From the NCBI GenBank assembly GCA_020736575.1, contig JAGPYM010000075.1:31561-95560 (forward strand): DNA of 64,000 bases. Direction: 5' to 3'. The translations under genes were made by a program, and so were the position numbers. Positions within the stretch are counted from its first letter, which is position 1, and each line of letters opens with the position of its first letter. Shown piece by piece: positions 36,974 through 47,333 of this stretch. The notes under the pieces are model-generated. The model searched no databases and was not told where the DNA came from. It saw nothing but the letters and a program-made list of their open reading frames with translations. The stretch is from Thelonectria olida (lineage: Eukaryota > Ascomycota > Sordariomycetes > Hypocreales > Nectriaceae).

Positions 36974-39001
36974 CTACTCATCCTCAGCCGCCTCCTCAGC
37001 CGCTTCGATGGCACGTTGTTCCAGCATCTGGATCCGGTTCTGCATAGTCTCACCAATATGGTCGGACGTGTCCTTGGAGATGCAGTGAATCTGATCTATG
37101 GCCTCCAGGCACCATTGGCTAAACTCTTCTCTCTTTGTCTCCCAGTCAAACCCGTCGACCTTTGAAAGCAGCTCCATGCGGTTGATAGCCTCTCGGATGC
37201 GGTTGATAGCCTCTCGGATGCAGGTGTTGGAGATCTTGACATACGCCGACGAGATGTCAGAGATTACGGAGAAGCGACCCTGAATCTGCAACGCCGCCTC
37301 GAGGACTCGCTGGTTGACGGTTGCCAGTGGCACTATTCAAGCATGGCCGGGTTCTTATTCGCATACCTTTTTGCTTGTCTTCCCAAGGTTGATGGACACG
37401 TTATTCCCGTCGGAGCCGCCCTGAACATTCCGCTCAATGGTTTCCAGGAAGACATCGACCTTCTTCATAACCTCGACAGAAATGGTCGTTTCCAGGCCGG
37501 GAAAAAAACAGGATTAGGGGCTCAAGCTGTTCCTTAAGCCTACTCAGCTCGTACGTGGACTCACTAAGAATCTCGACAATGTCATTTTGTTTTAAACTCT
37601 CAGACTGACACTCAAATCAAAAGGGGACTCTGAGGGGGTAAAAGATTAAAAGATGACCCTACCAGCCCTAATTCATGATTCCCAAGCCGCTTTAGATCGG
37701 AGCTGGCCTTAACCAAACTCGCCTTGGCGTCCACCAGTTTGTCTTCCTCGAGCGATAGGTCTTTCACGGCCTGTTCGATCTGGCCAAGTATGGTGGCTTC
37801 TCTGACTCGCGCATCGTTGACCTCTTCTTCGGCCAGTTTTCTCTGGGCTTCGCGTCGCTCTCTCTCCTTGTCAATGATCTGCTGATATTTGCGCTCATGC
37901 TTTGCTCGGTGAGCCTCTTCGTACTCCTGGTCTTCATCCCTGGACACCTTCGACTTAATGCCTAACCATGCGGTACCAAAGTTGGCGATATAGCCACGGT
38001 CTTCAAGTCTCATTAACAATTGTTTACGGGCCCGATTTGTGTCGAGAATTGAACGACGAGCACTTACTAAGCTTGGGAGCGCTCGTCATCGGCCCAGCCA
38101 GCCGTTGGGCCGTGTCCAGTTCGTCGTAGTACGAGGGCTCTTCGATAGGGGGGAGAGAAAAAAGACAGTCTAGCTCGTCTTGAGCCTTGCCCCCTCTTTC
38201 CCTGGCTGTGTGCAACTGTGTCCTCATTTAGCTGATCTTCCTCTCCGCCGAGGCTCTCCATTCTCTGTGATTGGTTATTTCGTTCGATGCCACATTCTTC
38301 TGGGCGCTGGCCTTTTCCGCTATGACAATCTTCTCGCTTGGATAAGTTTGAATTAGCGATGGGGAAAAGGGTTTAGCTTGAAGTGCACAATCTAGCTTAC
38401 CTCTCAGGTCCAGGGCTGTCTGTGACAGATGGATGATAACGCGGTGCCAGTATTCGAACTTCTTCTTAACGTCTTCGCATTCCTTCCTGCAATCCACGGC
38501 CGTTCTCTTCACTCCATCCAGCTCCGGCTTGAGATTCAACTTGGCATCTTCAGGGTCTTCGAGGAGCTCCACGATGCAGCTCACGCTCCCACCGTCTTCC
38601 ATCATTGTCCGAGCAATGCTATTGATCTTGTTTATTCTCTGCTGGGCATCGAGGAACGCGAGCCTACCGACATCGCTGCAGTGGTGGAGATTGGTGTGGA
38701 AGTACTTGGACCTGCCCAATTTCGTCAGTCCCTGGGGATGAAAAACAGAACGCGGCGCGTCGCTGTTACACTAATCAGGGATATCTCACGGAAGCTTTCC
38801 AATCTCAGTTCCGTTATCGCTCTTGATGACCAGATCCGAGACGGTAATTCCCGCAGCCTTGCGATCTGCCGCTGGCTTCAGGAGAAAGGCCATGACAGAG
38901 ATGGCCATCGGAGCAGCAGAGGGCAGGCTATCGGAAAGACCCCTTAAGATTTGATCGGCCCTACTGTACCAATATACAAGAAATCTTGACCACGGACGCA
39001 C
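36974..39001 (-). pseudogene. Decaying multi-exon coiled-coil protein gene
   Basis: Minus-strand coding pieces in order: ILRGLSDSLPSAAPMAISVM and VSDLVIKSDNGTEIGKLP (to 38790); a splice to 38711 giving KYFHTNLHHCSD and QQRINKINSIARTMMEDGG; EITNHREWRASAERKIS, an in-frame TAA at 38228, then MRTQLHTARERGGKAQDELD; RAKHERKYQQIIDKERERRE; ESLKQNDIVEILSES; a +1 break at a 7-base homopolymer (37502-37508); VEVMKKVDVFLETIERNV; and a last exon VLEAALQIQGRFSVISDISS ending at 36974. It is almost all long amphipathic helices, like a family of large fungal coiled-coil proteins of unknown function. Compared with that family a middle segment after GKLP appears missing, and a first exon upstream of 39001 is not resolved. 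The TAA and frame break suggest a pseudogene, though a homopolymer error cannot be excluded. Confidence 0.55.
37180..37221 (-). repeat. Perfect 21-bp tandem duplication inside the coiled-coil gene
   Basis: Two exact head-to-tail 21-bp copies (37180-37200 and 37201-37221). On the coding strand they add seven codons, giving CIREAINRIREAINRME. Seven residues equals one coiled-coil heptad, so the frame and helix register are kept. Confidence 0.9.
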
Positions 39002-40342
39002 CGGCTACCACAACACGAAACCTTTGTCGCTTGAGGCTTGATGCTTATCTATCTCTATGCCATCTTCGCCAGAATGAGCATTGCCGACTAGAGTCTGAAC
39101 ACTTTGTTTTATCGAGGACAGGCTCCAATAAAATGAACACAATGCATGCAACTTGAGCGAGCCATGTCGCAGGTTCGCCCTCAAAACATGTCCAGCACAG
39201 CAATCATGCCACAGACCGGGGCTCTTGGGTGGAACGTCCATTTTCCTCATTGGGCCCAACAATGACGACGTTGTGGGCCTATTCAGCCCTCCAAATGGCG
39301 CATTATTAACTTGATAGCATGGGCTGAATCCGGGATGAAGGTCTTGGCCTGCCCGTATCAACGCCGCCAAGTGATGTCTCAGTAGAGTTGCTTGCGTAAC
39401 CACCCGTCTTGCGCTTGATTGTTGTGCACCGCACTGCTCTCACCTCACACCCTTGGAGCCGTTGAGAATGCTCGTTAAACTAAGACGACTTTCTGCACAC
39501 CATGTCTCGACGCTCGCGACAAGTGCGCGGTGACAGGCAAAGGCTGATTGTGGAATATGAACCCAAGTGTAGGCTCAGCTGTGCAAGCATGCCTCGAAGT
39601 TTGCAACTTGTGATTTATAATGCTAGGAAACAAGATTAACAAGCTTCAGAGAAACCATCTTAAGTCCGATTGTGTTATTATGTCCGTGCTCTGAAACGTC
39701 GAAGGAGGGCAGTGATCATACATCAAAGATTAGACATTTTGAAGCTCGGTTCTATACCGGAAGTAGGAATAATTGTGATCTAGGGTCTCGCATTACCACA
39801 TTGCCTCTCGCAACTACGAAACCTGGTCTGAACTCACACAAAGACCAGTCAACCTACTTGCAGACAGTCCTGTGCGCAACTGCAACCCACTTACGTAGAT
39901 AGTTTTGCCCCTATTACTGTTGCCTCTGCCGTCTCCTAGGTAGGCCTTCGGATTGAAAATTTCAACGGCCAGTAAGATATTCTCTACTGGAACGTTTTAC
40001 TATCTCTCAATTGTACGTACCAGCCAATTTGGACCGTGAATGTGAGTCTTCATACCCCTATCCTCCACGACCACTCTGCTTCCTGTCACATTGTCTGGGA
40101 CGAGGATTTTTTCGATTATCATCTTTGAACTGAGAAATGATCCGAGACCTCTGAGCCAAGTGAAAGGACGTTTTGGTACCAACCACAGGCGCATCATGGA
40201 GATGGATGGCTCCATCTAGGTCTGGTTAGTCTTTCCACGTAATTACAAGACTTCCCTAGATTGCTGGCCGGAGCTGCTCAACCTTGCTCCTTGAAAGGAA
40301 AGATATTGTTATTGGGGGACTCCGTGTATTGGATATCGCTGT
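39002..40342. other. Intergenic, nothing firm
   Basis: A minus frame at 39005-39403 may contain the unresolved first exon of the coiled-coil gene but shows no motif. The remainder has short frames only. Confidence 0.35.
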
Positions 40343-41190
40343 TCATTCACAAGGGTGGATATTGGTCTTCACCCCCTTTCCATTACGATACCGGTCCAAG
40401 GCCTCATTGACGGCATCCGCAACTAACCCCTCGATAACATCAAAACTGCTGGGATGAATTTTCCCCTTCTTAAGCCATCGAACCTCTTCCCAAAACCCTA
40501 TTGTCACTTCCGGGTGCATTGGAGAAACGCCAAACACAAGGCGGCGTTCATACCCCGCGGACTTGGAACCAATCCGAGCAGCATCCAAGTCTCCCTCAGG
40601 TCGACGAAGAGTAATCAACGTGCCCTTCTTTGTGTTTGACAGTGCCGCAACGCCGAGCTCTTGTTCCATGCCAGCATTGACCGTATGAACCGCAAAGATC
40701 AACTCATCCCCCGTAATGACACGAATCTGGTCCAGCACATCAGGGGCTTTTCGGTCGATCACGTGGGCAGCCCCGATAGACTTGAGCTTCGCTGCATTGT
40801 GGCGCCCGGCGACTGCGATGATTCGGCCTATTCCTGCCAACCTCGCGAGCTCAATTGTGGCTCGTCCGGTGTTGGAGCCGCCTCCAATCACAAGAAGTGT
40901 GACGTCGCCATATTCGAAGGACTTTGCTTCCGGTGAAAATGGAGGGGGGAAAAACCATGACCTGAGCTCGCGAAGGAGGGCAATGAACCCAGCCAACACA
41001 ATAACGGGGATTGTACATGCCTCGTCGATAGTTAGGCCACTACTGTCTACCCTGTCTACAAACCTCGCATCCATAGGAGCATACTTTTGCGCTCCGTTGA
41101 AATCATTGTCGAAGCCCCCTTGGGCAAAGGTGTGGCTAAAATTATGCCCATAAGTAATAAACTTGGCAGAATGCTCTCCGTTTCCTATAG
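40343..41190 (-). pseudogene. 5'-truncated medium-chain dehydrogenase/reductase
   Basis: An open minus-strand frame enters from the AT block at about 41190 (GNGEHSAKFITYGHNF) and runs to a stop at 40343. Visible are CTIPVIVLAGFIALLREL, the nucleotide-binding segment LLVIGGGSNTGRATIELARL with IIAVAG, AAHVIDRKAPDVLDQIR, and the C-terminal VNEALDRYRNGKGVKTNIHP. This is the cofactor-binding half and C-terminus of a zinc-independent MDR enzyme (quinone/enoyl-reductase-like). The roughly 90-residue GroES-like N-terminal part is absent because A/T-only sequence starts directly upstream at 41191. An ATG at 41074 could in principle start a 243-aa product lacking part of the catalytic domain, so activity is doubtful. 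No internal stop is present, implying recent truncation. Confidence 0.7.
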
Positions 41191-41880
41191 CTAAAAAAAA
41201 TAAATTATTTTAAAAATAAAAAATAAATTAAATAAATATAAAAATTAAAAAAATTAAAAATTAAAAAAATTAAAAATTAAAAAAATTAAAAATTAAAAAA
41301 ATTAAAAATTAAAAAAATTAAAAATTAAAAAAATTAAAAATTAAAAAAATTAAAAATTAAAAAAATTAAAAATTAAAAAAATTAAAAATTAAAAAAATTA
41401 AAAATTAAAAAAATTAAAAATTAAAAAATTAAAAATTAAAAAAATTAAAAATTAAAAAAATTAAAATTAAATAAATTAAATAAAATTTATTTTTTAAAAT
41501 AAAAATAAAATAAAATTAAAAATATTTAAATAAATAAAAATAAAATAAAATAATTAAATAATAAAAAAATTTAAAAAAATTTATATAATATTAAAAAATA
41601 AAAAGTAATTAATATATATATTATTAAAAGTTATTTTATTAGTATAATATTTATAATTAAATTAAATAAATATTATTTTAAAATAAATATTAAAAATTTA
41701 TACTTTTATATATATTTAAATTTATATTATAATTAAATAAATAAATAATAAAATAAATACTAATAATATAATAAGTAACTATTAATATACTTTTAGCCTT
41801 TTTATAAAAATTAATTTCTAATATTTTCTCCTCCTTATAATAATCTATCTTAAAAAAGCTAATAGCTAGGTGTAGCGCAC
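41191..41880. repeat. AT-rich block with 16-bp tandem repeat
   Basis: Almost only A and T. It begins exactly where the reductase reading frame is cut and ends near 41880. The first part is a tandem array (41245-41480); the rest is irregular AT sequence. Confidence 0.85.
41245..41480. repeat. Tandem array of a 16-bp A/T unit
   Basis: The unit is TTAAAAAAATTAAAAA (2+7+2+5 bases), repeated about 14 times with one shortened copy near 41420. It reads as a minisatellite that grew by slippage. Confidence 0.9.
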
Positions 41881-42297
41881 TATTAGCAGCACTCATTTTA
41901 GCAACTAAAGAGACGGAAAATTCTAACGCGTAGTTTGTTAATATAGGTACGTATAAGTCTGCAATGCGTATCCGCAAATTGCTAAAGATGCGGCTGGTGC
42001 GGTCGCGTGGGAATTCGCGGCATGAGCGGCCTTGGATGACGTAATTAGGCGGCATTCACGTCAAGGCTCGCACCCTGCGGAGGATGCGGCCGCGCTCTGG
42101 AGCATTTGGGGGGTGCCCACCCTTGTTAATCTGCACATGAGCCAGTGATATCAGGGTGTGCATCTAGTGCCGTGTTTTCGGCCGCCCGCCCCGGACATCC
42201 TCGAGAGCGGAGTTGAGGAGTTGCGATGCGTTTCTCTGACTTGCCGTGATGAAGGGTTGCCGGCTGGGAGTGGACAATCTTGCTCGCGCTTTACAAA

Positions 42298-42305
42298 TAT
42301 ATAAA
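42298..42305 (+). promoter_or_regulatory. TATA box of the SDR gene
   Basis: TATATAAA, 154 bp upstream of the ATG at 42459, in otherwise mixed-composition promoter DNA. Confidence 0.5.
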
Positions 42306-42458
42306 CAAATAGATGCACGCGGTACTACGGCATCCCGAGCTGCCATGACCTACCTTCTACACAACTCTTCCTGAATCCAAGAGGCTTCATCCAGTGTCCC
42401 ATCCTCGCAAGTCCTTGTATACTATTGCTCTACCGTTCCATACCTGATATTTGTCGCA

Positions 42459-43400
42459 ATGGGTTCCTTCTTGAGCAAGGGCGTTCCTTTCAATCCTGAT
42501 ACCGACATTGCATCCCTGAAAGGCAAGACCATCCTTGTCACTGGTGGGAACAGCGGCTTGGGCAAGCAGTCGATTCTTGAGCTTGCTAAGCACAACCCTC
42601 GGGAGATATGGCTTGGTGCCCGCAGCCGCACGAAGGCCGAAGAAGCCATCAAAGAAATTCGATCGCAAGTGCCCAATGCTCCGCCAATCAAGCCTCTCCA
42701 AATGGACCTCGCCTCCTTCGAATCTATTCACGAAGCTGCCAAGTCTTTCCGCGAGCAATCTGATCGACTCGATATTCTCCTCCTCAACGCTGGCATTATG
42801 TCTGTTCCTGAAGGGAAAACTAAGGATGGATACGAGATACAATTCGGCACGAACCACATGGGCCATGCCCTTTTATCCAAGCTGCTGTTACCAACCCTCC
42901 TGAAAACGGCTGAGCAGCCCGGTTCTGACGTACGGGTCGTTGTTCTGTCTTCGTCTGCCCACCAATATGCACCAAAAACGGACGGCATCATATTCAGCAC
43001 CCTTAAAACTACGGCTAAGGAGATCAGCACCATTACACGATACGGGCAGAGTAAGCTGGCTAATATTCTCTTTGCACAAGAGTTTGCCCGGCGATATCCC
43101 CAGATCAAAGTGCCTTCAATCATGCCCGGGCTCGTCACTACCAACCTAGCCAACACGATGAGCGACAACAGCCTTATCATGCGAATAGCCTGGAAGATCA
43201 CCGCCGCTGTAATCGGTGTCAATGTACAGACCGGCGCCCTCAACCAGCTATGGGCTTCCACTGCTGCGAACGTTAAGTCAGGCGAGTACTACACTCCTGT
43301 CGGTATGACTGGCCAAGGAAAGAGGTGGACAAACAACCCAGATTTAGCAAAGGAGCTCTGGGAGTGGACTGAGACGGAACTCGAGAAGGAGAAGCTTTGA
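42459..43400 (+). CDS. Short-chain dehydrogenase/reductase
   Basis: Single-exon gene, 313 aa, intact. Residues ~22-40 give the NAD(P)-binding motif GKTILVTGGNSGLGKQS (TGxxxGxG). NAG is present in ILLLNAGIM, the NH-type stretch in FGTNHMGHALLSKLLLP, the active-site serine region in VVLSSSAH and the catalytic Tyr-Lys pair in RYGQSKLANILFA. This is a classical SDR of the WWOX/retinol-dehydrogenase-like group common in fungi, with usual length. The arginine pair after the first strand (GARSRTKAEE) suggests NADPH. The substrate is unknown. Start supported by a TATA box and the immediate N-terminus MGSFLSKGVPFN typical of this subgroup. Confidence 0.88.
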   Translation: MGSFLSKGVPFNPDTDIASLKGKTILVTGGNSGLGKQSILELAKHNPREIWLGARSRTKAEEAIKEIRSQVPNAPPIKPLQMDLASFESIHEAAKSFREQSDRLDILLLNAGIMSVPEGKTKDGYEIQFGTNHMGHALLSKLLLPTLLKTAEQPGSDVRVVVLSSSAHQYAPKTDGIIFSTLKTTAKEISTITRYGQSKLANILFAQEFARRYPQIKVPSIMPGLVTTNLANTMSDNSLIMRIAWKITAAVIGVNVQTGALNQLWASTAANVKSGEYYTPVGMTGQGKRWTNNPDLAKELWEWTETELEKEKL

Positions 43401-44303
43401 AGACCTTGTAGTATGTTGAAGGGTCGTCTCACAAGCAGTTTGGAAAGCTCCATGACTCGCTCATTAGATCTAGTTCCATACTTGACGTAATTTGTCGTCT
43501 GTTCTCGCTTTCTATTTTGTTTTTCTTACATACTATAGCTACATATAAACTTGAAGAATGTTTTGGTTTCAAGCGTTAATTTGCCCTTGATCTATACTTG
43601 AAAACCTTGACTGTTAACCTTTTGTCAACCTGGTGCTTTTGTTTGTAACACTTCATGTTACCTCCCCTATCCCTGGCATCCCCCTGCTTTGGTGAAATAC
43701 GACTAATTCATGAAGCTCTGCTCTACCGCAAGTCTTCCATCCCTGACTTTTCTACGTACTTGAATCGGGCCATCTTAGCACCACCCTAATGAGACGGGCG
43801 CCCAGGGTTAAATTAAGATAGATTGGCCGGCACCCTCGGAAGTTCTAGTGGGAGACCACATAGCGTCCCTCCAGGGTATAATGAAACGGCCTTGCGGCCG
43901 CTTTTCCCGCAGCTGCAATCTCCGTCCCTCTCAGCAACTTTACAAGTCCCAGTCGCTGAGGCGGCCGTACAACACCAGCGTTCCTAGACAAACAAATCAA
44001 TCTCCGCCCTTACAAGGAGCTCCGCGGCTGACTGAGCCGCTACTCCGACACGGTGTACCAAGGTAGGTGTTGATCTGTGGAGGAGTCCCGGATACCGTCC
44101 TACACACCGCCGATAGGTGCTGTGCCAAGAGTGTTTTAATAGTAGGAATCGGGATTTCAAAGCTACAAAAGGTCTCTGGCGTTGGAAACCATGACTTGAT
44201 TTGCCTTCCAACATTTCATTTGGCTGTTAACATATTCCCTCGATTCTCCGTATTCAGTGATTCACCCAGTATGATCGTGTCCAATATTACCCTTCCCGCC
44301 ACC
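43401..44303. other. Intergenic, nothing recognised
   Basis: 3' region of the SDR gene and short unsupported frames. Confidence 0.4.
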
Positions 44304-44431
44304 ATGCGGCCCTGGTGCTGGCCGGTGTCTACAACATTCCCGTCCAGGACGTCCCTGTGCCGCAGCTGCTGGCTCCTTCCGATGTTATTCTCAAGCTTAC
44401 CACTTCTGCCATCTGTGGTCAAGCTCGCTAG
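44304..44431 (+). pseudogene. 5' fragment of a zinc-type alcohol dehydrogenase
   Basis: A good start context (GCCACCATGCGG) is followed, one base out of frame, by ALVLAGVYNIPVQDVPVPQ and LLAPSDVILKLTTSAICG, then a stop at 44429. This is the first ~40 residues of a GroES-like alcohol dehydrogenase, ending at the catalytic-zinc cysteine (usual text ...SAICGSDLH). A single base appears lost directly after ATG CGG, and everything after the zinc cysteine is missing. It cannot make an enzyme. Confidence 0.6.
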
Positions 44432-45185
44432 CAGTTCATTCATTGCTCGTGTTTCTCTGTATGCATAGTTAGCTAAGGACTAAATTAAGGTTAAACAAGC
44501 AAATTAAGGTCTTAAAAAGAAGAAAAAAAACATTTTCGTTTTCTTATTCTTTCTTCATTCTCCCTATAAAAGTTGTATTTACAGCTTAGCTACTTTTACA
44601 GGTCTCATGAACTTTTTAGTTCCTAGGATACCCGGGAACCTAATAGCTCCCTGTATGTGAGTAGGAATGTGAACTAAATTGAACTGAGCTGAACCGGAAT
44701 AAATCTAAGTCACGCAGTTGCAGATGCTGCCTGCACGACTACCCTTTTAAAAACAAAGTAAGGGAGGCTTTTAATCTTATAAGTGACCGCTGCTCGTTGC
44801 ATTGGAGATTTTCCCATTGACTAATAAAGATCAAGGGGATACAATGACTTTCAGGTTTTACTAACACACCAACTGCTCCGCGACTAGACTGACAGTTAGC
44901 TGCTTCGGTGGTTCTTTACACATGCTTCACGCTGATATCGTCAGTGACCTAGATAATAATTTTACTATCTCGGACTACATACAAAATAAAAATATTTCTC
45001 GTATACCACCACAAAGGCGAGATCACTCCCGGTGAGCCTCAAGCAGGGAGAAATGGAGAGAAGGAGAAGAAGGAGCGGTAAACCAAGAGCCCGCAGTTCC
45101 TCAGATCCATAATATCACCTGGATATTGGTCACTGAACTTACAAGCCGCAGGGAACCATGGCCGTCGGTGCATTAGAAAATGTTC
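44432..45185. other. Intergenic, nothing recognised
   Basis: Moderately A+T-rich spacer with no open frame of note. Confidence 0.45.
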
Positions 45186-46196
45186 TCAATGCATGTGGCG
45201 ACGGCTTTTAACGCCCAACGCACGGCGGCGCACAAGCTTACGGCTGCTGCAGCCAGGCCCCGTGGATCCGGCCTCGTCCGGGACAGTGGTGCTGTTCGTA
45301 TCGGGAGTGCTGTTGCCGCTGCCACTTTCACTGTTGCCGCTAGTCCACACGGCCGGGCCAGGCATCGGGTACTCCTTGTAGCCGCCATAGATGCTGAAGT
45401 TGAAGGACGGGTCGTCCTTCTTGTACGCACCAGGGAACCTGACAGTTGGACCGGGGACACCGCTGCCACCACCAGTGACTTTGACTTGGGCGCAGCTGGA
45501 AAACGTTAGAATGTGGATTTTCACGGACGAGCTGGTGGGGATGGAAAGGAACGCAGAGGATTAGACTTACGTGTTGTAGAACTCGGCCTGGCCGACATGG
45601 GCACCGTGGACACCTAAGAGAAAAATCAATATGCATATCCTGGGATGGGCCGCAGATGGGACGAGATAGACCATACCAATATGCTCGGGACGAATAAGAT
45701 ACTCTCCATCAGGGAGGTCAGCAGGAATGGTAAACTCGATGCGATCCTTATCCCAGGTACACCAAGCATCGCGCGTGAAATCTCCGGCCGTATTGCACAC
45801 ACTTTCCTCGAAGATCTTGAACCACTCTCCGTCACCCTCGTATGTATCCGCAGAGTTCGGAGCCTTGGACATGTAGACGAGGGCAGGCCCGGGATGCTGC
45901 ATGGTGGCACCAACGGCGAGCTTCATGGCGAGCTTGGACCCAGCTTTGACCTCGGCGGTTTCGGTCTGGCCGGCGAATGTGAATGCACCTTTGTTGCAGC
46001 GGAAGTCGAGCTTGTCAGGCGTCATATCGTCACGGACGTTGTCCCATTTCGTAGGGTTGTACTTGGCATCACGGGTGTTGGAGCGGACGTATTGCATGCT
46101 ATTTGTTTCCTGGCCGTCTATGACGAGAACGTCGAAGAAGTAGTGCGCGGAGACGAAGGGCACCATGGCCGCGAGAGAAGCGAGTGAGATCTTCAT
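45186..46196 (-). CDS. AA9 lytic polysaccharide monooxygenase
   Basis: Three exons (46196-45677, 45613-45571, 45495-45186; donors GTATGG and GTAAGT) give 290 aa. The signal peptide MKISLASLAAMVPFVSA ends directly before His18, the N-terminal copper-brace histidine (HYFFDVLVIDG). The second brace histidine is H101 in TMQHPGPALVYMSKA. The axial-tyrosine strand is HVGQAEFYNTCAQVKVTG, with Tyr186 in the expected place. AA9 enzymes usually have Gln two residues before it (AQFY); here it is Glu. Family enzymes cleave cellulose or hemicellulose oxidatively outside the cell with copper and a reductant. There is no CBM1; the tail is a Ser/Gly/Thr-rich linker with a basic end (RKLVRRRALGVKSRRHMH). Complete and intact. 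Confidence 0.88.
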
Positions 46197-47333
46197 TTTG
46201 CTGGAGGTAACGAGAGTCAAAATGGTAGGGCTAGCCTGAATGAAATGAAGAAGCGAAAAAGAAGAGAACGACTGAAGAGACAATGAGACACGACACCGAA
46301 AGCCGATTGCCGTGGACGCTGAGTTGTAAGGAATGTTACTGGAAGACATAGAGAGCTGGATCTCATGGCTCTTTTATACGGATTCTTCTATGATCCAAAT
46401 GCGTTCTTTAGTGATAAACACCACTGTTACGCAGTACCGAGAAAATATTGCGGAGAGACAACATTTCCAAACCAAATTAGTTTGCCCCTCTCTAGGCAAT
46501 ATCTCTATCATGCCATTGCTGGAAGAATTAATCGAAAAGAAATCGGAGACATGTTACAGGATGAGCTCCAGGTGAACTTCACTACGACGTAGTATGATTG
46601 CAGGAACACACTCAAGCGCTTGCAACTTTGTCCAAGTGAGAGTTTGTCATCTTTTGATAATGCATGCCAAACCTGGTTGAGTAGGAGAAGGTGGTAAACA
46701 CTACCACGCCTTGCCGCGAAGAGGATAAAACTCACCGTAACAGGCCTTGGAAGAGATGTTCCGAAGCCCTTGAAACTGCCAAGAACCAAAGTCATCCGAT
46801 TGTTTAGACTACAAACGGAGATGAACTAAACTTGCCAGGCCTCATTCTAGTGGGATGAGCCGCGCCGAAACAATCCATGCCCTCAAGAGCTCTCAGAATT
46901 CTGGCAACGACACCCCACCCCCCCCCCCCCCACCCTCCCCCCCAACTCAACCGGCCACCCTTTATAATTTAGGAATAGATTGAGTGCGGCTGGTCCAATT
47001 CCTAATTAAACAGCGATCTGTATGGTCAAATTTATTAAATAAAAAATGAACTAGTCCTAAAGAATTAGGTCGGCCCGTTAAGTAGGGAGCCCGCTGACAT
47101 GTGGCCGACATTACCTGAGGGAGAGAGAAAGTAGCGAGTTATACGAAAAATACGAACTCGTAGATCACCCGAAACACAATGGCGGTACAATCGTTGTTTT
47201 TCTCCACAAATGTTTCACACCTATGTATGTATATCTATCAGGCGGGGTGAGAAGGGGTGAGGCTAGTAGTGCAGCTACAAACGGCTATGGGCATTGACCA
47301 ACTCTTACCCGACCCAAACGTGTGCCACCCAGT
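46197..47333. other. Intergenic with a long C tract
   Basis: Spacer between the LPMO and the esterase. It holds a run of 14 C at 46918-46931 inside a C-rich stretch (46911-46943). No gene is supported. Confidence 0.5.

Noticed and set aside
38429..38947. 172-codon plus-strand frame
   Set aside because: Antisense shadow of the coiled-coil gene, whose minus-strand pieces are coherent.
41245..41480. Possible CRISPR-like or centromeric array
   Set aside because: Direct 16-bp A/T units without spacers; a simple minisatellite.
42728..43261. 177-codon minus-strand frame
   Set aside because: Antisense shadow of the SDR gene.
43835..43880. Short stretch reminiscent of a 5S rRNA 3' end
   Set aside because: Only a few bases match and no full-length 5S gene can be aligned by eye.
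45645..46187. 180-codon plus-strand frame
   Set aside because: Antisense shadow of the AA9 gene.
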